Assembly: GCA_964520785.1 (NCBI GenBank)
Contig: CAZFQG010000226.1
Span: 1 to 9,120, forward strand
Direction of reading: 5' to 3'
Length of the DNA stretch: 9,120 bases
From: CAZFQG01 sp964520785
GTDB lineage: Bacteria > Planctomycetota > Planctomycetia > Pirellulales > Thermoguttaceae
Positions within the stretch are counted from its first letter, which is position 1, and each line of letters opens with the position of its first letter. A model generated the notes under the pieces. That model ran no database searches. It had not been told where the DNA came from and saw only the letters and a list, made by a program, of their open reading frames with translations. Below, piece after piece: positions 1-6,557 of this stretch. The position numbers and the translations under genes were made by a program.

Positions 1-87
1 TTTAATGCCAACACCAAAAAACGGTTGACAAACGGCCCCTACAGAGGTAAACGCTTTGCGTCCGAAGGCAGTTTTGGAGCTGTTCAT
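1..87 (-). CDS. Start of an unrecognised protein, cut by the left edge
   Basis: On the minus strand an ATG at 87 is preceded by a good ribosome binding site (GGAAGGTG, about 5 bases before the ATG). The frame then stays open for 29 codons to the window edge. The visible N-terminus begins MNSSKTAFGRKAF and continues with a mildly hydrophobic stretch, possibly part of a signal or membrane segment. I do not recognise the family. The superficial 'RKAFTSV' resembles a prepilin leader (K/R-G-F-T-L-V-E) but lacks the conserved Gly/Phe/Glu pattern, so I do not call it one. It has the same orientation as all other host genes here and lies 209 bases downstream of the PEP-CTERM gene. Support is the ribosome binding site and open frame only. 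Confidence 0.4.
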   Translation of the reverse strand, partial: MNSSKTAFGRKAFTSVGAVCQPFFGVGIK

Positions 88-296
88 AAGATCACCTTCC
101 GTGTACGGGAACAATGACGATATTTTACCCGCTCGCGGCAACCCAAGGCCGCGCCCGGGCTTCCTTGCCGCCACACTACGAGCCGGCGGCCGCGATAGCC
201 TTCAATGAGGCGTGGGGGCGGGGTAGAGGCTTCCGCTTCTCCACTACGCCGCCATTCCCCAAGCCGCACTGTTGCGTTCCTTGGGCTGACAGGCTG
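88..296. other. Gap without a supportable gene
   Basis: This stretch lies between the PEP-CTERM protein stop and the left-edge gene start. Open frames here (114-662 plus, 84-269 minus) are arginine- and proline-rich with no ribosome binding site or recognisable family, so they look like GC-rich chance frames. I see no clear terminator with a T-run. Confidence 0.5.
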
Positions 297-1301
297 CTAA
301 CGTCTTCGGTACAGACCGAGAGTGACGATACCTCCCCAAAGGAGCAGGATTGCCAGGGAGGGTTCCGGCACGGCCGCGCTCGCGGTGCGGCCCCAGTTCG
401 CTCGCACGATATCCAAGTCGCCCGAATTGACGACGCCGTCCGCGTTGGCGTCGCCGGAGGTCCCGGGGGTTACGGTTTCGCCCCAACTGCCGCGGACGAT
501 GTCCAAGTCGCTACTGTTGACGAAACCGTCGTCGTTCAAATCACCCTCCAAGGATCCAGACAAAACTTCTATGACCACATTGTCCACGCAGTATTTCGAA
601 TTATCGGCATCCGGCCCGAACATGATGGATTGTACCGTGTTGACTCCTCCCGCCCAAGTTAAGTCATCCACCGTGTTTCCTTCCACGTTCAAAGAAAAGG
701 TACCCGCGGACATGTTGGCCGTGATCGTCATGTCCAGCCACGCATCCTGTGTATAGGGGAATAGCTTCTGATCGTCGGTCGGCGGCCAAACGACGCCGTC
801 GTAATAGTAAACGTAACCATCCGGCCAAAAGTAGACATCGAATGCGCGATTCTCCCACCACGGTATTTCCCATCCGGCATCGTCCCAACCGCTCACGGCG
901 ACCGCGTTTTGATTGCCAGTGGGAACGTAGACGGAGCAGCTCACCTTGACGATCTGATTTCGCGCGATTTCGGGATCCCAGCCTTCCGCCCTGATTGTCC
1001 CCGTATTACTGCCACCGGCAGTACGCTCCAGAGAAAGATAGTTGTTGTTCCCAGCGACACCGCTCCAGGGGGGGTCGTCGTTCACGACCTGAAGCAACGT
1101 ATCGAGAGTCGGCTCGTTCACATTCCATGTTCCCCCGATGTCCCCCTCTCCTATCACCGGATCAAAATCACCGGCGCTTCCGCTGAGCGTGGCCGTGTCG
1201 GATTCGAAATCATCCTGCAAGAGCACGGTCGCATTTGCTGATGGGGCAGAAAACGTCAATGCCACCGCAAACGACAAAACTGTGGTTAACAACCGTTTCA
1301 T
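297..1301 (-). CDS. Secreted dockerin-repeat protein with PEP-CTERM sorting signal
   Basis: A 334-residue exported protein. Residues 1-24 form a Sec signal peptide (MKRLLTTVL..., cleavage after ANA). Residues 25-250 are a beta-rich, Trp/Asp/Asn-rich region opening with LLQDDFES, reminiscent of concanavalin/LamG-like domains, though I cannot assign a ligand. Two dockerin-like calcium loops follow at about 253-273 and 283-303 (DLNDDGFVNSSDLD and DANADGVVNSGDLD), each with D-x-N-x-D-G spacing and a following D-L-D-I-V-R helix. The end (311-334) is a textbook PEP-CTERM tag: VPEP, a hydrophobic helix, then RRR. By family knowledge such tags are processed by an exosortase, and dockerin-like pairs may bind calcium or a partner; both are inference here. 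The ATG at 1301 is chosen because GAGGTG sits 7 bases upstream and the signal peptide starts there; an upstream in-frame start at 1358 would add 19 charged residues. A promoter lies at 1389-1416. Confidence 0.93.
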   Translation of the reverse strand: MKRLLTTVLSFAVALTFSAPSANATVLLQDDFESDTATLSGSAGDFDPVIGEGDIGGTWNVNEPTLDTLLQVVNDDPPWSGVAGNNNYLSLERTAGGSNTGTIRAEGWDPEIARNQIVKVSCSVYVPTGNQNAVAVSGWDDAGWEIPWWENRAFDVYFWPDGYVYYYDGVVWPPTDDQKLFPYTQDAWLDMTITANMSAGTFSLNVEGNTVDDLTWAGGVNTVQSIMFGPDADNSKYCVDNVVIEVLSGSLEGDLNDDGFVNSSDLDIVRGSWGETVTPGTSGDANADGVVNSGDLDIVRANWGRTASAAVPEPSLAILLLWGGIVTLGLYRRR

Positions 1302-1388
1302 CTGAACACCTCGCTTTCTCTGCAACCGTTCACGGCCTTCAGAGACAAACTGAAGCATTCACTACAAACCGCGACGGCTTAAGCCTCG

Positions 1389-1416
1389 ATTTTAGCCGGA
1401 GCGTTTCCTGCGTCAA
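1389..1416 (-). promoter_or_regulatory. Sigma-70-like promoter for the PEP-CTERM gene
   Basis: On the minus strand, a -35 box TTGACG (1411-1416) and a -10 box TAAAAT (1389-1394) are separated by 16 bases, each matching 5 of 6 consensus positions. The predicted start of transcription is near 1382, giving a leader of about 80 bases. A 10-bp perfect palindrome GGCTTAAGCC (1376-1385) overlaps the predicted start and could be an operator, which is only a guess. Confidence 0.5.
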
Positions 1417-1501
1417 GTACCACTTACGGGTTATTTCGCTCTTTTCACTCTTTCCACCTATCCCCTCTATAGTTGTATTTCGCCGGAGTGCTGAATCGCA
1501 A

Positions 1502-2102
1502 TCATCCTCGGCGCGGACGCCAAGGATCGAAGTTTCCCGGATCCCTCGACACGAACCTTCCCAACCCCGGATGATACATCCGATTCCGGTAGTACATCAA
1601 CTCGGTCTCCAGGTCCGTCCTCCGCCCGGTGAATCGGAACTCCCAGGCGTAGTCGGTGCCGTCGGAGTCCTCGGCGAAGTCGGCGTTTAGGACCAGCGGG
1701 TCGCCGTAGGCGGAGTAGAGGTACCGCTCGACGACGTCCCCGTCCGAATCGGCCAGGGCAACCACGTTCCAGTTCGCATCCTGCAGGGCGTAGAGCCGCT
1801 CGTCGAGCGTACCGTTGCCGCTCGTGTCCCGGTCCCGCAAGACAAGATCGTCGATGTACCGCAACCCCCAGACATACTGCATGTCCGGATCGAGGTCCTC
1901 CGGCGCCGGCACGTCCGAATCGTCCGCCGTCGCCCGTTCCTCGACGCACTGCCAGTCGTTGGTATAGAAGTAATGCCGGATTTCGTCGGAGCGGTCCTCG
2001 CCCCGTTCGAGTCAAGCCGGGCGGTCGATTTCGTCGTGACGGGTGATCAGGCAAACCATGCCCGGAATCCTGTTTGGCGGTGGAGCGTGCTGGAAGGGTG
2101 AC
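1502..2102 (-). pseudogene. RHS/YD-repeat core fragment (copy A), decayed
   Basis: The minus strand encodes an unmistakable RHS-associated core: RHYFYTNDWQCVEER, QYVWGLRYIDDLVLRDRD, YALQDANWNVVALAD, YLYSAYGDPL, FRFTGRRTDLETELMYYRNR and YHPGLGRFVSRDP. Intact RHS proteins are large secreted or surface shells with YD repeats, this core, then 'GMNLYEY...DPTGL' and a variable tail. Here the frame ends 12 residues after RDP, so the shell end and tail are missing. Reading from the ATG at 2059, a TGA at 2012-2014 interrupts the frame after 15 codons; the other copy has CGA (Arg) there. Just after it, the text jumps from LERGE straight to RSDEIRHYF, skipping the 'GNMT...DAWNRLV' segment present in copy B, which suggests an internal deletion. 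It is most likely a non-functional remnant, though an internal GTG at 1912 leaves a 136-codon frame. Confidence 0.82.
1997..2102. repeat. 106-bp dispersed repeat, copy A
   Basis: This matches 5828-5932 in the same orientation with about 11 mismatches and a one-base indel (near 89% identity by eye). It covers the N-terminal end of both RHS fragments (MV[CS]LITRHDEIDR). Homology stops at the same outer point (GGGTGAC on the plus strand) in both copies, and the flanking sequences differ on both sides. Confidence 0.85.
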
Positions 2103-2113
2103 ACGCCGGGTTC

Positions 2114-2527
2114 TTATTCACTTTTCTTCTCAACCAGGTACCTCCGGCAGAGGCTGTTCACTCCTGCGCCGCAGTACGAACCGGCGAGCCCCCATAGTGA
2201 ATACAGCGGCAAGAAGAAGAGTAATCCGACCAGCATGAGCGGGCCGTCGCCACCGGCTGCAACCATGCACCAGAAGAAGCCGATGATCTGGCCGACCAGA
2301 ATGCCGACAGCCCAGAGCCAACACCGGCGCGGGATAAGCAAGCCGGCAATAAAACCGCTGATGAACAAGCCGGCCTCGAGGAAAAAGAGCCTCGAGTCCC
2401 AAGGTTCTTCGTGGCCCGTTATGAACGGTGATGCGATCCATACCAATGTTCCCGCGAGAATCGTGAATCCGAACACGAGGAACGGTTTGACCATTGCCGC
2501 ATTGTTGGTGTCTTTCCTGTCCGCCAT
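2114..2527 (-). CDS. Small integral membrane protein, four predicted helices, unknown role
   Basis: A 137-residue protein from the ATG at 2527. Hydrophobic segments at roughly residues 14-36, 46-66, 69-90 and 95-119 should span the inner membrane. The N-terminus is short and polar (MADRKDTNN) and the C-terminus basic then acidic (CRRYLVEKKSE). No catalytic motif or known family is recognisable. A longer frame begins at a TTG at 2590, but the ATG has a modest GGGA 9 bases upstream and avoids a polar extension before the first helix. It lies 82 bases downstream of the thioredoxin half of the split gene, same strand, so the two may once have been co-transcribed; the IS now sits upstream. Its stop is only 11 bases from the edge of the RHS repeat, so that rearrangement landed immediately beyond the gene. 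Confidence 0.7.
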   Translation of the reverse strand: MADRKDTNNAAMVKPFLVFGFTILAGTLVWIASPFITGHEEPWDSRLFFLEAGLFISGFIAGLLIPRRCWLWAVGILVGQIIGFFWCMVAAGGDGPLMLVGLLFFLPLYSLWGLAGSYCGAGVNSLCRRYLVEKKSE

Positions 2528-2609
2528 TTTTGTGAATCCCGAGACCAAGAGTGCTTGTAACCGTTGACGCAAATCCCAGTAGCGTGGCAAGGCAACAGAA
2601 ACACCGGGG

Positions 2610-3566
2610 CTATCGAGGCGCTCCGCACTTCTCCGCTACCAACTCCGCGACCCATCGGCTGTTCAATCCTTCCTTGATGACCTTTCCGTCACGATCCACC
2701 AGGATACAATGTGGAATGCCGTGAATCCCGTAATACTCGACGACTGGGGGCCTCCGTTCTCCGTCCCGGAACAGGTTCACCCAGGGCAGCTTTTCCTTTT
2801 CGAGGAATGCCTCCACCGCCGCGCGGTCATCGTCGTGACTCACGCCGATGACTTCGAACCCTTTGTCATGGAACTTGTCGTAGAGTTTGCGGATTTCTCG
2901 CAACTCCCTGCAGCACGGCCCGCACCAGGTGGCCCAGAAATCGACCAAGACCACCCTGCCGCGGTAAGACTCCCAGTCGAGCGGCTTGCCGTCGACGGTG
3001 TCGCCCTCGATCTTCAGCGCATTGCCCGGTAGCCGCAACCTTCGAGCGATTGCGACAAAGCGGTCCAGATTCTCTTCGGCGCCGTGCTTCTTCGCGAGTT
3101 CGACATAATACTCGTGAAAGGCCGCGGCCTTCTCACGGTCCCCCCGATATTCCATCGATTCCGCCAGCGACCGTGCGGGTTCGAGGCTCTCGGGAGCGAA
3201 TCCGAACTCTTCTTCCTTGGCAAGGTAATCCCGGACATCCTGCTCAATCTGCCCCAACTGATCCACGGTCTTCAACTCGGCGATTGCGGCATGGAGGAGA
3301 TGTCGTCTTGCGAAGCGATGCGCCTCGTGGCTTGGGTCCGGGTCAAGTTCCACGATGCGTTCCGCCGCGGCTTTGACCGCAACGTGCGATTTCTGAAAGT
3401 GCCCGAAATACTCGTCTCGCCCTTTCGGCTTGTGCGCCTTCAGGGCTTTGATGAATGCAACGAGCTCGGAGGCCCCTCCTTTGGGGACTTCGTACGAAAT
3501 CTCCTTCGTCGCTTCAGCCTGACTCTTGGCGGGCCGGAACTGCGAATCCTTCAATTCAGGATTCAC
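2610..3566 (-). CDS. Thioredoxin-like (TlpA/AhpC-TSA superfamily) half of the split gene
   Basis: This frame of 318 codons now begins at a GTG (3566) inside the left target duplication, with no convincing ribosome binding site, so independent translation is doubtful. Residues 1-180 are mostly helical and charged. Residues about 185-310 are a thioredoxin-like fold: VVLVDFWATWCGPCC with the redox pair Cys215/Cys218 and an extra adjacent Cys219; FEVIGVSHDDD after the second helix; and GIHGIPHCILVDRDGKV carrying the cis-proline at 285. The WCGPC motif is the one found in thioredoxins and many TlpA-like periplasmic proteins. Without the front half it lacks the export signal, so any product would stay in the cytoplasm, where a reducing role differs from the likely original one. 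The membrane-protein gene at 2114-2527 follows. Confidence 0.85.
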   Translation of the reverse strand: MNPELKDSQFRPAKSQAEATKEISYEVPKGGASELVAFIKALKAHKPKGRDEYFGHFQKSHVAVKAAAERIVELDPDPSHEAHRFARRHLLHAAIAELKTVDQLGQIEQDVRDYLAKEEEFGFAPESLEPARSLAESMEYRGDREKAAAFHEYYVELAKKHGAEENLDRFVAIARRLRLPGNALKIEGDTVDGKPLDWESYRGRVVLVDFWATWCGPCCRELREIRKLYDKFHDKGFEVIGVSHDDDRAAVEAFLEKEKLPWVNLFRDGERRPPVVEYYGIHGIPHCILVDRDGKVIKEGLNSRWVAELVAEKCGAPR

Positions 3567-3571
3567 GTCAA
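3564..3571. repeat. Left 8-bp target-site duplication (CACGTCAA)
   Basis: CACGTCAA directly abuts the left inverted repeat and is identical to 4589-4596 beyond the right end. Eight bases is the usual duplication length of IS1595-family elements. Confidence 0.93.
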
Positions 3572-3596
3572 AAGGGGTATTCAGTTGACTCCAGTG
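3572..3596. repeat. Left terminal inverted repeat of the IS
   Basis: Twenty-five bases starting AAGGGGTATTCAG and ending TCCAGTG, an exact reverse complement of 4564-4588. After a two-base mismatch the next five bases (CACTA) also match. Confidence 0.95.
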
Positions 3597-3619
3597 CCCA
3601 CTAGGGGTAGTATGTTTTC

Positions 3620-4559
3620 ATGGAAGAAGACTACCCGCGAAATCTCATCGAGTTTGACGCTCGGTTTTCGAGCGAAGAGGAATGCCGTCGGTATTTGAGG
3701 ACACTGCGCTGGCCTGAGGGTTTTGTCTGCCCGAAGTGCCGGGGCCACGAGGCGTGGATGACGAAGCGTAACCTGCTGGTATGTACCCAGTGCCAGTATC
3801 AGGCGTCGTTGACGGCGGGCACGATCTTTCAGGATACGCGCAAACCACTGACCGTCTGGTTCAAGGCGATCTGGTGGGTCACGACGCAGAAGAATGGAGC
3901 CAGCGCGTTGGGTTTGCAGCGGATTCTGGGATTGCGAACGTACTACACCGCGTGGACCTGGCTCCACAAACTACGTCGTGCGATGGTCAGGCCGGGGCGT
4001 GATCAACTGAGCGGTCGCGTCGAGGTCGACGAAACGTACCTTGGTGGGCTGGAAGAGGGCGTCCGTGGTCGGCAAACGGAGAAAAACGCCTTGGTTGTGG
4101 TCGGTGCCGAGGAGGACGGAACGAGAATCGGCAGGATACGGTTGCGTCGCATCCCTGACGCATCGAGAGTGACCTTGCACGGCTTCATCCGCGAAGAGTA
4201 TCGAACCGGGCAGTGTTGTGCATACCGACGGCTGGGAAGGCTACAGCGGGCTTGATGGTTACCAGCATGGCGTGACGGTGTTGCGTGGTCGCAAGGAGTC
4301 GGCCAGTGAACTTCTGCCCCGAGTTCACCGGGTGGTGTCGCTGTTGAAACGATGGCTGCTTGGCACACACCAAGGCGCGGTCAGCCCGGAGCATTTGGAT
4401 TACTACCTCGATGAGTTCACATTTCGCTTCAATCGCCGGGGGTCTCATTCCCGAGGCAAGCTGTTCTATCGTCTGCTTCAACAGGCGGTCGCAATCGAGC
4501 CAACGCCGTACAAGGATCTGATCAAGCACGTGAGAACCGGACCGGAACACAAGCGGTAG
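3620..4559 (+). pseudogene. IS1595-family transposase with one-base frameshift
   Basis: It would be 312 residues if the frame were repaired, a usual size for the family. The first frame (3620-4255) holds a zinc ribbon (Cys37, Cys40, Cys55, Cys58), a helix-turn-helix-like stretch around 84-120 (WWVTTQKNGASALGLQRILG), and the first catalytic Asp in RVEVDETYLGG (Asp137). The second frame (to 4559) holds VVHTDGWEGY, with the second catalytic Asp, then HRVVSLLKRWLLGTHQG and YYLDEFTFRFNRR. The join is at 4199: reading GAA GAG, skipping T4199, then ATC GAA CCG GGC AGT GTT GTG CAT gives E-E-I-E-P-G-S-V-V-H-T-D-G-W, the normal family text. As it stands, translation runs out of frame and ends at 4255 without the second catalytic residue. 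I could not assign the third catalytic residue. ATG at 3620 has AGGGG 12 bases upstream, rather far. Confidence 0.9.
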
Positions 4560-5554
4560 TGCTCACTGGAGTCAACTGAATACCCCTTCACGTCAATATG
4601 CACACATGTTTCGACGATAACGGCCTGAGGCTTCTCTTGCAGGTCCTTCATCTTCTTTCTGAAATCCTGCCGTTGTTTCTCGAAATCGGCAGAGTTCTTC
4701 GTATTTTGCACCTCCGCCATCCGATCAAGTTGCTTTTCGATGCGTTCCAGTTCCTTCTGGATTACGGCGTCTTGAGGAGAAGGCAACACATCGTGTCTCT
4801 TGCGGATCAGGTTCGTCTTCGGATCGATCCAAAGAGTCCGCGTAATGAACTGATCGCTTTGCGGATACGGTATGGGAAACTGAATCACCATGCATTCGAC
4901 ACCGTCGACGGAGTCCGTTCCCTTGGATTGCACTTTTTCAAACGCGGGCTTGCTGTTGGGGATCGCCCATTCGGAGAAGAACAAGGGGGGAATCGTGGTG
5001 GTCGTTCCGAGAGCACTCAATCCCAGGAGAGGGAACGCAGCTTTTTCCGACTGTAACTCTTCCGGCACCTCGTCGGTGACGCCGTCGAAGGCGGTTTTCA
5101 TGCCGTTTCCGTCATTCCAAATACATCCCCGGGTCGGGTCGCCTCCCTCACGCGCCATTTCCCACTCGATTCGATAGCACCCCGGCTTCTTCATCACGAT
5201 CTCGCAGGACCCGGTTCGGTTCAGATGCTCAAGAAGCCCAGTTTCCTCCAATCTCGACTTAATCCGGAGGCTCTTCATGGCGCCGTAGTTGGCGTAGACA
5301 TCGTCCAGCAGCACGGCTTCCGTTGGTTTCTGGTAGGATGCCGGCGGCGAGGAGGGTAGCGAAGGCGATTTGTCCGTCTCGCTCTCCCCCGATTGCGTGG
5401 TGTCCGTCGATTCCGTAGACGACGGCGACGAGGTCGATAACGACGTTGCGGTGCTCACTGTGCCGTTCTCCGGTGGTGCGGAAACGCGGCCGCAAGAAGG
5501 CGTCGCGCATATTGTGGCAAGCAGAAGGAGTTTCGTAAGAGTCACTCTTTTCAT
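4478..5554 (-). CDS. Lipoprotein-like, LolA/DUF2092-type front half of the split gene
   Basis: The frame is 358 codons; the first 322 are native and the last 36 are read out of the IS end. ATG at 5554 has GGAG about 10 bases upstream. Residues 1-21 (MKRVTLTKLLLLATICATPSC) look like a lipoprotein signal, although the -3 to -1 residues T-P-S are a weak lipobox. Residues 22-75 are Ser/Thr/Glu-rich, a flexible linker. Residues about 80-265 resemble the planctomycete LolA/DUF2092-like fold: VYANYGAMKSLRIKSR, CEIVMKKPGCYRIEW, KGTDSVDGVECMVIQF, then RTLWIDPKTNLIRKR. LolA-type folds bind lipid-like hydrophobic ligands, but no ligand can be assigned here. Residues about 270-310 form a charged coiled coil. 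The truncated product could still be exported and anchored, lacking the thioredoxin domain. Confidence 0.8.
   Translation of the reverse strand: MKRVTLTKLLLLATICATPSCGRVSAPPENGTVSTATSLSTSSPSSTESTDTTQSGESETDKSPSLPSSPPASYQKPTEAVLLDDVYANYGAMKSLRIKSRLEETGLLEHLNRTGSCEIVMKKPGCYRIEWEMAREGGDPTRGCIWNDGNGMKTAFDGVTDEVPEELQSEKAAFPLLGLSALGTTTTIPPLFFSEWAIPNSKPAFEKVQSKGTDSVDGVECMVIQFPIPYPQSDQFITRTLWIDPKTNLIRKRHDVLPSPQDAVIQKELERIEKQLDRMAEVQNTKNSADFEKQRQDFRKKMKDLQEKPQAVIVETCVHIDVKGYSVDSSEHYRLCSGPVLTCLIRSLYGVGSIATAC
4564..4588. repeat. Right terminal inverted repeat of the IS
   Basis: Exact inverted copy of 3572-3596, ending TACCCCTT, immediately followed by the right target duplication. It starts five bases after the transposase stop. 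Confidence 0.95.
4589..4596. repeat. Right 8-bp target-site duplication (CACGTCAA)
   Basis: Identical to 3564-3571. On the coding (minus) strand it contributes the end of the Ile codon plus Asp and Val codons to the interrupted gene. Confidence 0.93.
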
Positions 5555-5692
5555 GTTCGTTTGCTCCAGAACACTTGGTTATCTCGGGTCGGCGTCAATT
5601 TACATACGGTTCAAATGATTGCAGGAACACCTCCGGATTGTATCCGTACACATCGCCTGAAGAACAAAGCGTGCCTGGGGTCTTTTCTCTAT

Positions 5693-5932
5693 CACATCTA
5701 CCACCTCGCTCCCGTCATCAACCGCCACCAGCCGGTTCCAGGCGTCGAACGTCAACTCGAAGTCGCCCAGCCGGTTGTTTTGCCAGTGGGCCGGAATGGG
5801 AACCCGCGTCATGTTGCCGGCGGCGTGCTCGCCCCGTTCGAGTCGCGCCAAGCGGTCGATTTCGTCGTGACGGGTGATTAGGGAAACCATGCTCCGAATC
5901 CTATGGGCGGTGGAGCGTGTTGGAAGGGTGAC
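5693..5932 (-). pseudogene. RHS/YD-repeat fragment (copy B)
   Basis: The minus strand encodes a piece lying upstream of the RHS core in intact proteins: DEIDRLARLERGE, then AAGNMTRVPIPAHW, then FELTFDAWNRLVAVDDG. The 'aGNMT...P' and 'DAWNRLV.V.DG' phrases are typical of the stretch just before the core. RHS similarity fades after about 5693; the open frame runs on to 5600 with unrelated residues. An ATG at 5890, also present in copy A at 2059, has AGGA 8 bases upstream, but the larger frame extends up to 6058 with no RHS character. The fragment lacks the repeats, core and tail, so it is almost certainly a relic. Its first 105 bases are the repeat shared with copy A. Confidence 0.75.
5828..5932. 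repeat. 106-bp dispersed repeat, copy B (105 bp)
   Basis: Same orientation as 1997-2102. It retains CGA where copy A has the TGA stop, so copy B is closer to the coding ancestor at that site. Beyond the inner edge it continues with GNMT-type RHS coding sequence, whereas copy A jumps to the core. Confidence 0.85.
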
Positions 5933-6064
5933 GTCTACGGCATCCATTTTAACCATGTTCGCGGCGGAGTGCCAAGTGGGATTTCGCGAATCCGCGCAAA
6001 ACATCCCGCCCAGGCGCGATTGCGTTAATACGGGTAGAATGGCGAATATGGGTGACATTAATTT

Positions 6065-6080
6065 CCCGAGATTGCTCGGG
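6065..6080. terminator. Short perfect hairpin after the VapC gene, possible terminator
   Basis: CCCGAG-ATTG-CTCGGG forms a 6-bp stem with a 4-base loop, about 90 bases beyond the VapC stop. On the minus strand it is followed by AAATTAAT rather than a T-run, so it would be a poor intrinsic terminator. Confidence 0.3.
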
Positions 6081-6170
6081 CTCCGCGCTGCTCTTTATGC
6101 CTACTCCGGCTCCTCGCCGCCATCTACACGAGTCCGTGCATCAATGATCTGCTCTTCACCACACGGTCAA

Positions 6171-6557
6171 CTACCACCACCGCTGCACGCCATAGGCGTC
6201 GAGGGCGGAATCGACACTGACGATGGGAATGTCTTCCGCGATGGCCTGGGCGGCCAGCATGCGGTCGAACGGGTCCTTGTGGTGCATGGGCAACGACGAC
6301 AAAACCGCGGCGTGGCCGATCTCGATCGATAAGATTTCCATCTCGCCTCCTTCGATCCCCTCGCGGAAGAAGGTCTCGAACGACGCGCTGAGCGGATACT
6401 TGCCCAGGCTCACTTTGATGGCGATCTCCCAGTAGCTTGCCGGACTGACCAGGATTTCATTGTCCGGCTCCGCGATGGCATCCAAGGCGTTCTCGCTCAG
6501 CTTCGGATCGTTCGTCACGAACCAGAGGAAGGCGTGGGTATCCAACAGAAGCCTCAC
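6171..6557 (-). CDS. vapC: PIN-domain ribonuclease toxin, VapC-like
   Basis: A 128-residue single-domain PIN protein, normal length for the family. It opens with MRLLLDTHAFLWF, giving the first metal-binding acid Asp6. SYWEIAIKVSLGK gives Glu44. HHKDPFDRMLAAQA carries the conserved D-P-F-D-R-M block with Asp98. SVDSAL gives Asp116, so all four acidic positions are present and it should be catalytically competent. VapC toxins cut RNA, often tRNA or rRNA, in a metal-dependent way in the cytoplasm; the target cannot be told from sequence. It starts with GTG at 6557 and overlaps the antitoxin stop by four bases (GTGA), indicating translational coupling. The W-W C-terminus is intact. Confidence 0.92.
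   Translation of the reverse strand: MRLLLDTHAFLWFVTNDPKLSENALDAIAEPDNEILVSPASYWEIAIKVSLGKYPLSASFETFFREGIEGGEMEILSIEIGHAAVLSSLPMHHKDPFDRMLAAQAIAEDIPIVSVDSALDAYGVQRWW

Larger units (their letters stand above)
3572..4588 (+). mobile_element. IS1595-family insertion sequence, complete ends, 1,017 bp
   Basis: The ends are perfect 25-bp inverted repeats (3572-3596 and 4564-4588, starting AAGGGGTATTCAGTTGAC), extending to about 32 bp with two mismatches. Both sides carry an identical 8-bp duplication CACGTCAA. One transposase gene fills the interior on the plus strand. The family call rests on the N-terminal zinc ribbon (C-P-K-C and C-T-Q-C), the EVDETYLGG and HTDGW motifs, and the SLLKRWLLGTHQG region. 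The element lies opposite to, and inside, the lipoprotein-thioredoxin gene. Intact ends and duplications indicate fairly recent arrival, but the transposase is frameshifted, so movement would need a transposase supplied in trans. Confidence 0.95.
2610..5554 (-). pseudogene. LolA/DUF2092-like plus thioredoxin lipoprotein gene, split by an IS
   Basis: This is one ancestral gene in two pieces. The front piece runs from the ATG at 5554 to the right target duplication (4589-4596). The back piece resumes at the left duplication (3564-3571) and ends at 2610. Deleting 3572-4588 plus one 8-bp duplication gives ...H-I-D-V-N-P-E-L-K-D... with no frame change and no stop, 639 codons plus a stop. Predicted order: lipoprotein-type signal (Cys at residue 21), a Ser/Thr-rich linker to about 75, a LolA/DUF2092-like domain to about 320 ending in a charged coiled coil, a helical middle, and a TlpA-like thioredoxin domain with WCGPC. 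By family knowledge TlpA-like domains do thiol-disulfide exchange outside the cytoplasm; the job of the fused protein is unknown. The insertion should abolish the full-length product. Confidence 0.88.

Noticed and set aside
1..87. Type IV prepilin or pseudopilin start
   Set aside because: RKAFTSVG lacks the Gly before the Phe and the Glu at mature position 5 that define the prepilin cleavage motif.
1..117. 38-codon plus-strand frame open from the left edge to TGA at 115
   Set aside because: Too short to stand alone and not recognisable. The minus-strand start at 87 with a good ribosome binding site explains the same DNA better.
114..662. 182-codon plus-strand open frame over the PEP-CTERM gene
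   Set aside because: It is the shadow of the clearly coding minus strand. It has no ribosome binding site or domain, and is Arg/Pro-rich as expected for an opposite frame in GC-rich DNA.
1467..2054. 195-codon minus-strand frame across RHS copy A
   Set aside because: An Arg/Gly-rich off-frame reading; the RHS motifs are all in the other minus frame.
3084..3698. 204-codon plus-strand frame opposite the thioredoxin half
   Set aside because: It covers a recognised gene on the other strand, crosses the IS boundary, and lacks a domain.
4190..4260. Programmed frameshifting in the transposase
   Set aside because: I see no slippery heptamer (A6G or similar) at the junction. The shift lies between the first and second catalytic motifs and is fully explained by one inserted base.
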